A DNA stretch of 64,000 nucleotides from Ptiloglossa arizonensis. Its lineage: Eukaryota; Arthropoda; Insecta; Hymenoptera; Colletidae. Shown here piece by piece: positions 48,601 through 62,200 of this stretch. The stretch covers positions 620,001-684,000 of the forward strand of contig NW_027478419.1 in the NCBI RefSeq assembly GCF_051014685.1. The letters are read 5' to 3'. The stretch's first letter is position 1. Every line of letters begins with the position of its first letter. Position numbers and translations under genes: made by a program. The notes beneath the pieces were generated by a model that made no database searches, was not told the DNA's origin, and saw nothing but the letters and a program-made list of their open reading frames with translations.

Positions 48601-51599
48601 GCCAGATTACAACGGTATGCGCACTTTTCCCCTAGGCCGTTCTAGTTATTCGTTTCGAGCATCAGAACTGCGCAAATATTGAGTTTCTCAAGCGTTTCTT
48701 ACATCCAAACTGCCATATCTCGCGAACGGATTGACCAATCCGCAAAGTTTCTGTTGCACATGAAAGTAGAAACTCGCCCGATTACAACGGTATGCGTACT
48801 TTTCCCCTAGGCCGTTCTAGTCATTCGTTTCGAGCATCAGAACGGCGAAAATTTTGAGTTTCTCAAGCGTTTCTTACCTCCAAACTGCCATATCTCGCGA
48901 ACGGATTGACCAATCCGCAAAATTTCTGTTGCATCTGAAAGTAGAAACTCACCCGATTACAACGGTATGCGTACTCTTCCCCTATGCCGTTCTAGTTACT
49001 CGTTTCGAGCATCAGAACTGCGAAAACTTTGAGTTTCTCAAGCGTTTCTTACCTCCAAACTGCCATATCTCGCGAACGGATTGACCAATCCGCAAAATTT
49101 CTGTTGCGTCTGAAAGTAGAAACTCGCCCGATTACAACGGTGTGCGTACTATTCCCCTAGGCCGTTCTAGTTACTCGTTTCGAGCATCAGAACTGCGAAA
49201 ATTTTGAGTTTCTCAAGCGTTTCTTACCTCCAAACTGCCATATCTCGCGAACGGATTGACCAATCCGCAAAATTTCTGTTGCGTCTGAAAGTAGAAACTC
49301 GCCCGATTACAACGGTGTGCGTACTATTCCCCTAGGCCGTTCTAGTTATTCGTGTCGAGCATCAGAACTGCGAAAATTTTGAGTTTCTCAAGCGTTTCTT
49401 ATATCCAAACTGCCATATTTCGCGAACGGATTGATCAATCCGCAAAATTTCTGTTGCATCTGAAAGTTGAAACTCGCCCGATTACAACGGTATGCGTACT
49501 ATTCCCCTATGCCGTTCTACTTACTCGTTTCGAGCATCAGAACTGCGAAAATTTTGTGTTTATCAAGCGTTTCTTATTTCCAAACTGCCATATCTCGCGA
49601 ACGGATTGATCAATCCGCAAAATTTCTGTGGCGTCTGAAAGTTGAAACTCGCCCGATTACATCGGTATGCGTACTATTCCCCTAGGCCGTTCTAGTTACT
49701 CGTTTCGAGCATCAGAACTGCGAAAATTTTGAGTTTCTCAAGCGTTTCTTACCTCCAAACTGCCATATCTCGCGATCGGATTGACCAATCCGCAAAATTT
49801 CTGTTGCGTCTGAAAGTAGAAACTCGCCCGATTACAACGGTATGCGCACTTTTCCCCTAGGCGGTTCTAGTTATTCGTTTCGAGCATCAGAACTACGAAA
49901 ATTTTGAGTTTCTCAAGCTTTTCTTACCTCCAAACTGCCATATCTCGCGAACGGATTGACCAATCCGCAAAATTTCTGTTGCGTCTGAATGTAGAAACTC
50001 GCCCGATTACAACGGTGTGCGTACTGTTCCCCTAGGCCGTTCTAGTTACTCGTTTCGAGCATCAGAACTGCGAAAATTTTGAGTTTCTCAAGCGTTTCTT
50101 ACCTCCAAACTGCCATATCTCGCGAACGGATTGACCAATCCGCAATATTTCTGTTGCGTCTGAAAGTAGAAACTCGCCCGATTACAACGGTGTGCGTACT
50201 ATTCCCCTAGGCCGTCCTAGTTACTCGTTTCGAGCATCAGAACTGCGAAATTTTGAGTTTCTCAAGCGTTTCTTACCTCCAAACTGCCATATCTCGCGAA
50301 CGGATTGATCAATACGCAAAATTTCTGTTGCATTTGAAAGTAGAAACTCGCCAGATTACAACGGTATGCGCACTTTTCCCCTAGGCCGTTCTAGTTATTC
50401 GTTTCGAGCATCAGAACTGCGCAAATTTTGAGTTTCTCAAGCGTTTCTTACATCCAAACTGCCATATCTCGCGAACGGATTGACCAATCCGCAAAGTTTC
50501 TGTTGCACATGAAAGTAGAAACTCGCCCGATTACAACGGTATGCGTACTTTTCCCCTAGGCCGTTCTAGTCATTCGTTTCGAGCATCAGAACGGCGAAAA
50601 TTTTGAGTTTCTCAAGCGTTTCTTACCTCCAAACTGCCATATCTCGCGAACGGATTGACCAATCCGCAAAATTTCTGTTGCATCTGAAAGTGGAAACTCA
50701 CCCGATTACAACGGTATGCGTACTCTTCCCCTATGCCGTTCTAGTTACTCGTTTCGAGCATCAGAACTGCGAAAACTTTGAGTTTCTCAAGCGTTTCTTA
50801 CCTCCAAACTGCCATATCTCGCGAACGGATTGACCAATCCGCAAAATTTCTGTTGCGTCTGAAAGTAGAAACTCGCCCGATTACAACGGTGTGCGTACTA
50901 TTCCCCTAGGCCGTTCTAGTTACTCGTTTCGAGCATCAGAACTGCGAAAATTTTGAGTTTCTCAAGCGTTTCTTACCTCCAAACTGCCATATCTCGCGAA
51001 CGGATTGACCAATCCGCAAAATTTCTGTTGCGTCTGAAAGTAGAAACTCGCCCGATTACAACGGTGTGCGTACTATTCCCCTAGGCCGTTCTAGTTATTC
51101 GTGTCGAGCATCAGAACTGCGAAAATGTTGAGTTTCTCAAGCGTTTCTTATATCCAAACTGCCATATTTCGCGAACGGATTGATCAATCCGCAAAATTTC
51201 TGTTGCATCTGAAAGTTGAAACTCGCCCGATTACAACGGTATGCGTACTTTTCCCCTATGCCGTTCTACTTACTCGTTTCGAGCATCAGAACTGCGAAAA
51301 TTTTGTGTTTATCAAGCGTTTCTTATTTCCAAACTGCCATATCTCGCGAACGGATTGATCAATCCGCAAAATTTCTGTGGCGTCTGAAAGTTGAAACTCG
51401 CCCGATTACATCGGTATGCGTACTATTCCCCTAGGCCGTTCTAGTTACTCGTTTCGAGCATCAGAACTGCGAAAATTTCGAGTTTCTCAAGCGTTTCTTA
51501 CATCCAAGCGGCCATATCTCGCGAACGGATTGACCAATCCGCAAAATTTCTGTTGCATCTGAAAGTAGAAACTCACCCGATTACAACGGTATGCGTACT
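39697..51599 (+). repeat. Large segmental duplication, copy 2
   Basis: This copy reproduces 26222-38124 at near identity. It starts just after the chimeric junction near 39.4-39.7 kb. At its right end, instead of continuing like copy 1, the sequence jumps back to repeat 48188 onward (the 3498-bp duplication). The similarity is far higher than between neighbouring monomers, so the duplication is young relative to the array. It could also reflect an assembly error, since the copies are so alike. Confidence 0.9.
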
Positions 51600-51685
51600 C
51601 TTCCCCTATGCCGTTCTAGTTACTCGTTTCGAGCATCAGAACTGCGAAAATTTCGAGTTTCTCAAGCGTTTCTTACATCCAAACG
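48188..51685 (+). repeat. 3498-bp tandem duplication (20 monomers), copy 1
   Basis: This block holds one type 1 and one type 2 ten-monomer unit plus the following AAGCGGCC/AAACGGCC monomers. It is repeated immediately at 51686-55183. The left limit is the T at 48187 (AAACTGCC) against G at 51685 (AAACGGCC); to the right the two copies agree. Near the end of the block, 51600 and 51608 (ACTCTTCCCCTATG) differ from 55098 and 55106 (ACTTTTCCCCTAGG), which in turn match copy 1 of the large duplication. Confidence 0.85.
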
Positions 51686-54600
51686 GCCATATCTCGCGAA
51701 CGGATTGACCAATCCGCAAAATTTCTGTTGCGTCTGAATGTAGAAACTCGCCCGATTACAACGGTGTGCGTACTGTTCCCCTAGGCCGTTCTAGTTACTC
51801 GTTTCGAGCATCAGAACTGCGAAAATTTTGAGTTTCTCAAGCGTTTCTTACCTCCAAACTGCCATATCTCGCGAACGGATTGACCAATCCGCAATATTTC
51901 TGTTGCGTCTGAAAGTAGAAACTCGCCCGATTACAACGGTGTGCGTACTATTCCCCTAGGCCGTTCTAGTTACTCGTTTCGAGCATCAGAACTGCGAAAT
52001 TTTGAGTTTCTCAAGCGTTTCTTACCTCCAAACTGCCATATCTCGCGAACGGATTGATCAATACGCAAAATTTCTGTTGCATTTGAAAGTAGAAACTCGC
52101 CAGATTACAACGGTATGCGCACTTTTCCCCTAGGCCGTTCTAGTTATTCGTTTCGAGCATCAGAACTGCGCAAATATTGAGTTTCTCAAGCGTTTCTTAC
52201 ATCCAAACTGCCATATCTCGCGAACGGATTGACCAATCCGCAAAGTTTCTGTTGCACATGAAAGTAGAAACTCGCCCGATTACAACGGTATGCGTACTTT
52301 TCCCCTAGGCCGTTCTAGTCATTCGTTTCGAGCATCAGAACGGCGAAAATTTTGAGTTTCTCAAGCGTTTCTTACCTCCAAACTGCCATATCTCGCGAAC
52401 GGATTGACCAATCCGCAAAATTTCTGTTGCATCTGAAAGTAGAAACTCACCCGATTACAACGGTATGCGTACTCTTCCCCTATGCCGTTCTAGTTACTCG
52501 TTTCGAGCATCAGAACTGCGAAAACTTTGAGTTTCTCAAGCGTTTCTTACCTCCAAACTGCCATATCTCGCGAACGGATTGACCAATCCGCAAAATTTCT
52601 GTTGCGTCTGAAAGTAGAAACTCGCCCGATTACAACGGTGTGCGTACTATTCCCCTAGGCCGTTCTAGTTACTCGTTTCGAGCATCAGAACTGCGAAAAT
52701 TTTGAGTTTCTCAAGCGTTTCTTACCTCCAAACTGCCATATCTCGCGAACGGATTGACCAATCCGCAAAATTTCTGTTGCGTCTGAAAGTAGAAACTCGC
52801 CCGATTACAACGGTGTGCGTACTATTCCCCTAGGCCGTTCTAGTTATTCGTGTCGAGCATCAGAACTGCGAAAATTTTGAGTTTCTCAAGCGTTTCTTAT
52901 ATCCAAACTGCCATATTTCGCGAACGGATTGATCAATCCGCAAAATTTCTGTTGCATCTGAAAGTTGAAACTCGCCCGATTACAACGGTATGCGTACTAT
53001 TCCCCTATGCCGTTCTACTTACTCGTTTCGAGCATCAGAACTGCGAAAATTTTGTGTTTATCAAGCGTTTCTTATTTCCAAACTGCCATATCTCGCGAAC
53101 GGATTGATCAATCCGCAAAATTTCTGTGGCGTCTGAAAGTTGAAACTCGCCCGATTACATCGGTATGCGTACTATTCCCCTAGGCCGTTCTAGTTACTCG
53201 TTTCGAGCATCAGAACTGCGAAAATTTTGAGTTTCTCAAGCGTTTCTTACCTCCAAACTGCCATATCTCGCGATCGGATTGACCAATCCGCAAAATTTCT
53301 GTTGCGTCTGAAAGTAGAAACTCGCCCGATTACAACGGTATGCGCACTTTTCCCCTAGGCGGTTCTAGTTATTCGTTTCGAGCATCAGAACTACGAAAAT
53401 TTTGAGTTTCTCAAGCTTTTCTTACCTCCAAACTGCCATATCTCGCGAACGGATTGACCAATCCGCAAAATTTCTGTTGCGTCTGAATGTAGAAACTCGC
53501 CCGATTACAACGGTGTGCGTACTGTTCCCCTAGGCCGTTCTAGTTACTCGTTTCGAGCATCAGAACTGCGAAAATTTTGAGTTTCTCAAGCGTTTCTTAC
53601 CTCCAAACTGCCATATCTCGCGAACGGATTGACCAATCCGCAATATTTCTGTTGCGTCTGAAAGTAGAAACTCGCCCGATTACAACGGTGTGCGTACTAT
53701 TCCCCTAGGCCGTCCTAGTTACTCGTTTCGAGCATCAGAACTGCGAAATTTTGAGTTTCTCAAGCGTTTCTTACCTCCAAACTGCCATATCTCGCGAACG
53801 GATTGATCAATACGCAAAATTTCTGTTGCATTTGAAAGTAGAAACTCGCCAGATTACAACGGTATGCGCACTTTTCCCCTAGGCCGTTCTAGTTATTCGT
53901 TTCGAGCATCAGAACTGCGCAAATTTTGAGTTTCTCAAGCGTTTCTTACATCCAAACTGCCATATCTCGCGAACGGATTGACCAATCCGCAAAGTTTCTG
54001 TTGCACATGAAAGTAGAAACTCGCCCGATTACAACGGTATGCGTACTTTTCCCCTAGGCCGTTCTAGTCATTCGTTTCGAGCATCAGAACGGCGAAAATT
54101 TTGAGTTTCTCAAGCGTTTCTTACCTCCAAACTGCCATATCTCGCGAACGGATTGACCAATCCGCAAAATTTCTGTTGCATCTGAAAGTGGAAACTCACC
54201 CGATTACAACGGTATGCGTACTCTTCCCCTATGCCGTTCTAGTTACTCGTTTCGAGCATCAGAACTGCGAAAACTTTGAGTTTCTCAAGCGTTTCTTACC
54301 TCCAAACTGCCATATCTCGCGAACGGATTGACCAATCCGCAAAATTTCTGTTGCGTCTGAAAGTAGAAACTCGCCCGATTACAACGGTGTGCGTACTATT
54401 CCCCTAGGCCGTTCTAGTTACTCGTTTCGAGCATCAGAACTGCGAAAATTTTGAGTTTCTCAAGCGTTTCTTACCTCCAAACTGCCATATCTCGCGAACG
54501 GATTGACCAATCCGCAAAATTTCTGTTGCGTCTGAAAGTAGAAACTCGCCCGATTACAACGGTGTGCGTACTATTCCCCTAGGCCGTTCTAGTTATTCGT

Positions 54601-55183
54601 GTCGAGCATCAGAACTGCGAAAATGTTGAGTTTCTCAAGCGTTTCTTATATCCAAACTGCCATATTTCGCGAACGGATTGATCAATCCGCAAAATTTCTG
54701 TTGCATCTGAAAGTTGAAACTCGCCCGATTACAACGGTATGCGTACTTTTCCCCTATGCCGTTCTACTTACTCGTTTCGAGCATCAGAACTGCGAAAATT
54801 TTGTGTTTATCAAGCGTTTCTTATTTCCAAACTGCCATATCTCGCGAACGGATTGATCAATCCGCAAAATTTCTGTGGCGTCTGAAAGTTGAAACTCGCC
54901 CGATTACATCGGTATGCGTACTATTCCCCTAGGCCGTTCTAGTTACTCGTTTCGAGCATCAGAACTGCGAAAATTTCGAGTTTCTCAAGCGTTTCTTACA
55001 TCCAAGCGGCCATATCTCGCGAACGGATTGACCAATCCGCAAAATTTCTGTTGCATCTGAAAGTAGAAACTCACCCGATTACAACGGTATGCGTACTTTT
55101 CCCCTAGGCCGTTCTAGTTACTCGTTTCGAGCATCAGAACTGCGAAAATTTCGAGTTTCTCAAGCGTTTCTTACATCCAAACG
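51686..55183 (+). repeat. 3498-bp tandem duplication, copy 2
   Basis: It repeats 48188-51685, including the TACTATTCCCCTATGCC change (near 53001) that is private to the second copy of the large duplication. This shows that the 3498-bp event happened after the 13,475-bp duplication. Past 55184 the sequence continues like 38211-39416, as expected if these 3498 bp were simply inserted. Confidence 0.85.
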
Positions 55184-58100
55184 GCCATATCTCGCGAACG
55201 GATTGACCAATCCGCAAAATTTCTGTTGCATCTGAAAGTAGAAACTCACCCGATTACAACGGTATGCGTACTCTTCCCCTATGCCGTTCTAGTTACTCGT
55301 TTCGAGCATCAGAACTGCGAAAATTTTGAGTTTCTCAAGCGTTTCTTACATCCAAACTGCCATATCTCGCGAACGGATTGACCGATCCGCAAAATTTCTG
55401 TTGCATCTGAAAGTAGAAACTCGCCCGATTACAACGGTATGCGTACTTTTCCCCTATGCCGTTCTAGTTACTCGTTTCGAGCATCAGAACTGCGAAAATT
55501 TTGAGTTTCTCAAGCGTTTCTTACATCCAATCTGCCATATCTCGCGAACTGACCGACCAATCCGCAAAATTTATGTTGCATCTGCAAGTAGAAACTAGCC
55601 CGATTGCAACGGTATGCGTACTTTTCCCCTAGGCCGTTCTAGTTATTCGTTTCGAGCATCAGAACTGCGAAAATTTTGAGTTTCTCAAGCGTTTCTTACT
55701 TCCAAACTGCCATATCTCGCGAACGGATCGACCAATCCGCAAAATTTCTGTTGCATCTGCAAGTAGAAACTCGCCCGATTACAACGGTATGTGTACTTTT
55801 CCCCTAGGCCGTTCTAGTTATTCGTTTCGAGCATCAGAACTGCGAAAATTTTGAGTTTCTCAAGCGTTTCTTACTTCCAAACTGCCATATCTCGCGAACG
55901 GATCGACCAATCCGCAAAATTTCAGTTGCACGTGCAAGTAGAATCTCGCCCGATTACAACGGTATGCGTACTTTTCCCCTAGGCCGTTCTAGTTATTCGT
56001 TTCGAGCATCAGAACTGCGCAAATTTTGAGTTTCTCAAGCGTTTCTTAACTCCAAACTGCCATATCTCGCGAACGGATTGACCAATCCGCAAAATTTCTG
56101 TTGCGTTTGAAAGTAGAAACTCGCCCGATTACAACTGTGTGCGTACTATTCCCCTAGGCCGTTCTAGTTACTCGTTTCGAGCATCAGAACTGCGAAAATT
56201 TTGAGTTTCTCAAGCGTTTCTTATATCCAAACTGCCATATTTCGCGAACGGATTGATCAATCCGCAAAATTTCTGTTGCATCTGAAAGTTGAAACTCGCC
56301 CGATTACAACGGTATGCGCACTTTTCCCCTAGGCCGTTCTAGTTATTCGTGTCGAGCATCAGAACTGCGCAAATTTTGAGTTTCTCAAGCGTTTCTTACA
56401 TCCAAACTGCCATATCGCGCGAACGGATTGACCAATCCGCAAAATTTCTGTTGCATCTGAAAGTAGAAACTCGCCCGATTACAACGGTATGCGTACTTTT
56501 CCCCTATGCCGTTCTAGTTATTCGTTTCGAGCATCAGAACTGCGAAAATTTTGAGTTTCTCAAGCGTTTCTTACTTCCAAACTGCCATATCTCGCGATCG
56601 GATTGACCAATCCGCAAAATTTCTGTTGCGTCTGAAAGTAGAAACTCGCCCGATTACAACGGTATGCGCACTTTTCCCCTAGGCGGTTCTAGTTATTCGT
56701 TTCGAGCATCAGAACTGCGAAAATTTTGAGTTTCTCAAGCGTTTCTTATTTCCAAACTGCCATATCTCGCGAACGGATCGACCAATCCGCAAAATTTCTG
56801 TTGCGTCTGAAAGTAGAAACTCGCCCGATTACAACAGTGTGCGTACTATTCCCCTAGGCCGTTCTAGTTACTCGTTTTGAGCATCAGAACTGCGAAATTT
56901 TGAGTTTCTCAAGCTTTTCTTACCTCCAAACTGCCATATCTCGCGAACGGATTGATCAATACGCAAAATTTCTGTTGCATTTGAAAGTAGAAACTCGCCA
57001 GATTACAACGGTATGCGCACTTTTCCCCTAGGCCGTTCTAGTTATTCGTTTCGAGCATCAGAACTGCGCAAATTTTGAGTTTCTCAAGCGTTTCTTACAT
57101 CCAAACTGCCATATCTCGCGAACGGATTGACCAATCCGCAAAGTTTCTGTTGCACATGAAAGTAGAAACTCGCCCGATTACAACGGTATGCGTACTTTTC
57201 CCCTAGGCCGTTCTAGTCATTCGTTTCGAGCATCAGAACGGCGAAAATTTTGAGTTTCTCAAGCGTCTCTTACCTCCAAACTGCCATATCTCGCGAACGG
57301 ATTGACCAATCCGCAAAATTTCTGTTGCATCTGAAAGTAGAAGCTCACCCGATTACAACGGTATGCGTACTCTTCCCCTATGCCGTTCTAGTTACTCGTT
57401 TCGAGCATCAGAACTGCGAAAACTTTGAGTTTCTCAAGCGTTTCTTACCTCCAAACTGCCATATCTCGCGAACGGATTGACCAATCCGCAAAATTTCTGT
57501 TGCGTCTGAAAGTAGAAACTCGCCCGATTACAACGGTGTGCGTACTATTCCCCTAGGCCGTTCTAGTTACTCGTTTCGAGCATCAGAACTGCGAAAATTT
57601 TGAGTTTCTCAAGCGTTTCTTACCTCCAAACTGCCACATCTCGCGAACGGATTGACCAATCCGCAAAATTTCTGTTGCGTCTGAAAGTAGAAACTCGCCC
57701 GATTACAACGGTGTGCGTACTATTCCCCTAGGCCGTTCTAGTTATTCGTGTCGAGCATCAGAACTGCGAAAATTTTGAGTTTCTCAAGCGTTTCTTATAT
57801 CCAAACTGCCATATTTCGCGAACGGATTGATCAATCCGCAAAATTTCTGTTGCATCTGAAAGTTGAAACTCGCCCGATTACAACGGTATGCGTACTTTTC
57901 CCCTATGCCGTTCTACTTACTCGTTTCGAGCATCAGAACTGCGAAAATTTTGTGTTTATCAAGCGTTTCTTATTTCCAAACTGCCATATCTCGCGAACGG
58001 ATTGATCAATCCGCAAAATTTCTGTGGCGTCTGAAAGTTGAAACTCGCCCGATTACATCGGTATGCGTACTATTCCCCTAGGCCGTTCTAGTTACTCGTT

Positions 58101-59273
58101 TCGAGCATCAGAACTGCGAAAGTTTTGAGTTTCTCAAGCGTTTCTTACCTCCAAACTGCCATATCTCGCGATCGGATTGACCAATCCGCAAAATTTCTGT
58201 TGCGTCTGAAAGTAGAAACTCGCCCGATTACAACGGTGTGCGTACTATTCCCCTAGGCCGTTCTAGTTACTCGTTTCGAGCATCAGAACTGCGAAATTTT
58301 GAGTTTCTCAAGCGTTTCTTACCTCCAAACTGCCATATCTCGCGAACGGATTGATCAATACGCAAAATTTCTGTTGCATTTGAAAGTAGAAACTCGCCAG
58401 ATTACAACGGTATGCGCACTTTTCCCCTAGGCCGTTCTAGTTATTCGTTTCGAGCATCAGAACTGCGCAAATTTTGAGTTTCTCAAGCGTTTCTTACATC
58501 CAAACTGCCATATCTCGCGAACGGATTGACCAATCCGCAAAGTTTCTGTTGCACATGAAAGTAGAAACTCGCCCGATTACAACGGTATGCGTACTTTTCC
58601 CCTAGGCCGTTCTAGTCATTCGTTTCGAGCATCAGAACGGCGAAAATTTTGAGTTTCTCAAGCGTTTCTTACCTCCAAACTGCCATATCTCGCGAACGGA
58701 TTGACCAATCCGCAAAATTTCTGTTGCATCTGAAAGTAGAAACTCACCCGATTACAACGGTATGCGTACTCTTCCCCTATGCCGTTCTAGTTACTCGTTT
58801 CGAGCATCAGAACTGCGAAAACTTTGAGTTTCTCAAGCGTTTCTTACCTCCAAACTGCCATATCTCGCGAACGGATTGACCAATCCGCAAAATTTCTGTT
58901 GCGTCTGAATGTAGAAACTCGCCCGATTACAACGGTGTGCGTACTGTTCCCCTAGGCCGTTCTAGTTACTCGTTTCGAGCATCAGAACTGCGAAAACTTT
59001 GAGTTTCTCAAGCGTTTCTTACCTCCAAACTGCCATATCTCGCGAACGGATTGACCAATCCGCAAAATTTCTGTTGCATCTGAAAGTTGAAACTCGCCCG
59101 ATTACAACGGTATGCGTACTTTTCCCCTATGCCGTTCTACTTACTCGTTTCGAGCATCAGAACTGCGAAAATTTTGTGTTTATCAAGCGTTTCTTATTTC
59201 CAAACTGCCATATCTCGCGAACGGATTGATCAATCCGCAAAATTTCTGTGGCGTCTGAAAGTTGAAACTCGCC
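54201..59273 (+). repeat. 5073-bp tandem duplication (29 monomers), copy 1
   Basis: All markers in this interval reappear 5073 bp (29 x 175 - 2) downstream, including two 174-bp units (56891 and 58290) and rare changes such as CTGCCACATCTCG (near 57634), AAGCGTCTCTTACC (near 57263) and GAAGCTCACCC (near 57341). The left limit is the change from GTGGAAACTCACC (54188-54200) to GTTGAAACTCGCC at 59261-59273. The block is itself a mosaic of earlier units. Confidence 0.88.
55184..56389 (+). repeat. Continuation of the large duplication (matches 38211-39416, offset 16,973 bp)
   Basis: The offset is 13,475 plus 3498, which links this segment to the end of zone C copy 1. Shared private markers include CCAATCTGCC with GAACTGACCGACC (near 55528), GTTGCACGTGC (near 55926), TTCTTAACTCC (near 56044) and ACAACTGTGTGCG. 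From about 56390 it follows 32.95 kb instead, then skips at about 56.93 kb to an ATCAATACGC unit. A block present at 33.5-35.0 kb is therefore missing here. Confidence 0.8.
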
Positions 59274-62200
59274 CGATTACAACGGTATGCGTACTCTTCC
59301 CCTATGCCGTTCTAGTTACTCGTTTCGAGCATCAGAACTGCGAAAACTTTGAGTTTCTCAAGCGTTTCTTACCTCCAAACTGCCATATCTCGCGAACGGA
59401 TTGACCAATCCGCAAAATTTCTGTTGCGTCTGAAAGTAGAAACTCGCCCGATTACAACGGTGTGCGTACTATTCCCCTAGGCCGTTCTAGTTACTCGTTT
59501 CGAGCATCAGAACTGCGAAAATTTTGAGTTTCTCAAGCGTTTCTTACCTCCAAACTGCCATATCTCGCGAACGGATTGACCAATCCGCAAAATTTCTGTT
59601 GCGTCTGAAAGTAGAAACTCGCCCGATTACAACGGTGTGCGTACTATTCCCCTAGGCCGTTCTAGTTATTCGTGTCGAGCATCAGAACTGCGAAAATGTT
59701 GAGTTTCTCAAGCGTTTCTTATATCCAAACTGCCATATTTCGCGAACGGATTGATCAATCCGCAAAATTTCTGTTGCATCTGAAAGTTGAAACTCGCCCG
59801 ATTACAACGGTATGCGTACTTTTCCCCTATGCCGTTCTACTTACTCGTTTCGAGCATCAGAACTGCGAAAATTTTGTGTTTATCAAGCGTTTCTTATTTC
59901 CAAACTGCCATATCTCGCGAACGGATTGATCAATCCGCAAAATTTCTGTGGCGTCTGAAAGTTGAAACTCGCCCGATTACATCGGTATGCGTACTATTCC
60001 CCTAGGCCGTTCTAGTTACTCGTTTCGAGCATCAGAACTGCGAAAATTTCGAGTTTCTCAAGCGTTTCTTACATCCAAGCGGCCATATCTCGCGAACGGA
60101 TTGACCAATCCGCAAAATTTCTGTTGCATCTGAAAGTAGAAACTCACCCGATTACAACGGTATGCGTACTTTTCCCCTAGGCCGTTCTAGTTACTCGTTT
60201 CGAGCATCAGAACTGCGAAAATTTCGAGTTTCTCAAGCGTTTCTTACATCCAAACGGCCATATCTCGCGAACGGATTGACCAATCCGCAAAATTTCTGTT
60301 GCATCTGAAAGTAGAAACTCACCCGATTACAACGGTATGCGTACTCTTCCCCTATGCCGTTCTAGTTACTCGTTTCGAGCATCAGAACTGCGAAAATTTT
60401 GAGTTTCTCAAGCGTTTCTTACATCCAAACTGCCATATCTCGCGAACGGATTGACCGATCCGCAAAATTTCTGTTGCATCTGAAAGTAGAAACTCGCCCG
60501 ATTACAACGGTATGCGTACTTTTCCCCTATGCCGTTCTAGTTACTCGTTTCGAGCATCAGAACTGCGAAAATTTTGAGTTTCTCAAGCGTTTCTTACATC
60601 CAATCTGCCATATCTCGCGAACTGACCGACCAATCCGCAAAATTTATGTTGCATCTGCAAGTAGAAACTAGCCCGATTGCAACGGTATGCGTACTTTTCC
60701 CCTAGGCCGTTCTAGTTATTCGTTTCGAGCATCAGAACTGCGAAAATTTTGAGTTTCTCAAGCGTTTCTTACTTCCAAACTGCCATATCTCGCGAACGGA
60801 TCGACCAATCCGCAAAATTTCTGTTGCATCTGCAAGTAGAAACTCGCCCGATTACAACGGTATGTGTACTTTTCCCCTAGGCCGTTCTAGTTATTCGTTT
60901 CGAGCATCAGAACTGCGAAAATTTTGAGTTTCTCAAGCGTTTCTTACTTCCAAACTGCCATATCTCGCGAACGGATCGACCAATCCGCAAAATTTCAGTT
61001 GCACGTGCAAGTAGAATCTCGCCCGATTACAACGGTATGCGTACTTTTCCCCTAGGCCGTTCTAGTTATTCGTTTCGAGCATCAGAACTGCGCAAATTTT
61101 GAGTTTCTCAAGCGTTTCTTAACTCCAAACTGCCATATCTCGCGAACGGATTGACCAATCCGCAAAATTTCTGTTGCGTTTGAAAGTAGAAACTCGCCCG
61201 ATTACAACTGTGTGCGTACTATTCCCCTAGGCCGTTCTAGTTACTCGTTTCGAGCATCAGAACTGCGAAAATTTTGAGTTTCTCAAGCGTTTCTTATATC
61301 CAAACTGCCATATTTCGCGAACGGATTGATCAATCCGCAAAATTTCTGTTGCATCTGAAAGTTGAAACTCGCCCGATTACAACGGTATGCGCACTTTTCC
61401 CCTAGGCCGTTCTAGTTATTCGTGTCGAGCATCAGAACTGCGCAAATTTTGAGTTTCTCAAGCGTTTCTTACATCCAAACTGCCATATCGCGCGAACGGA
61501 TTGACCAATCCGCAAAATTTCTGTTGCATCTGAAAGTAGAAACTCGCCCGATTACAACGGTATGCGTACTTTTCCCCTATGCCGTTCTAGTTATTCGTTT
61601 CGAGCATCAGAACTGCGAAAATTTTGAGTTTCTCAAGCGTTTCTTACTTCCAAACTGCCATATCTCGCGATCGGATTGACCAATCCGCAAAATTTCTGTT
61701 GCGTCTGAAAGTAGAAACTCGCCCGATTACAACGGTATGCGCACTTTTCCCCTAGGCGGTTCTAGTTATTCGTTTCGAGCATCAGAACTGCGAAAATTTT
61801 GAGTTTCTCAAGCGTTTCTTATTTCCAAACTGCCATATCTCGCGAACGGATCGACCAATCCGCAAAATTTCTGTTGCGTCTGAAAGTAGAAACTCGCCCG
61901 ATTACAACAGTGTGCGTACTATTCCCCTAGGCCGTTCTAGTTACTCGTTTTGAGCATCAGAACTGCGAAATTTTGAGTTTCTCAAGCTTTTCTTACCTCC
62001 AAACTGCCATATCTCGCGAACGGATTGATCAATACGCAAAATTTCTGTTGCATTTGAAAGTAGAAACTCGCCAGATTACAACGGTATGCGCACTTTTCCC
62101 CTAGGCCGTTCTAGTTATTCGTTTCGAGCATCAGAACTGCGCAAATTTTGAGTTTCTCAAGCGTTTCTTACATCCAAACTGCCATATCTCGCGAACGGAT

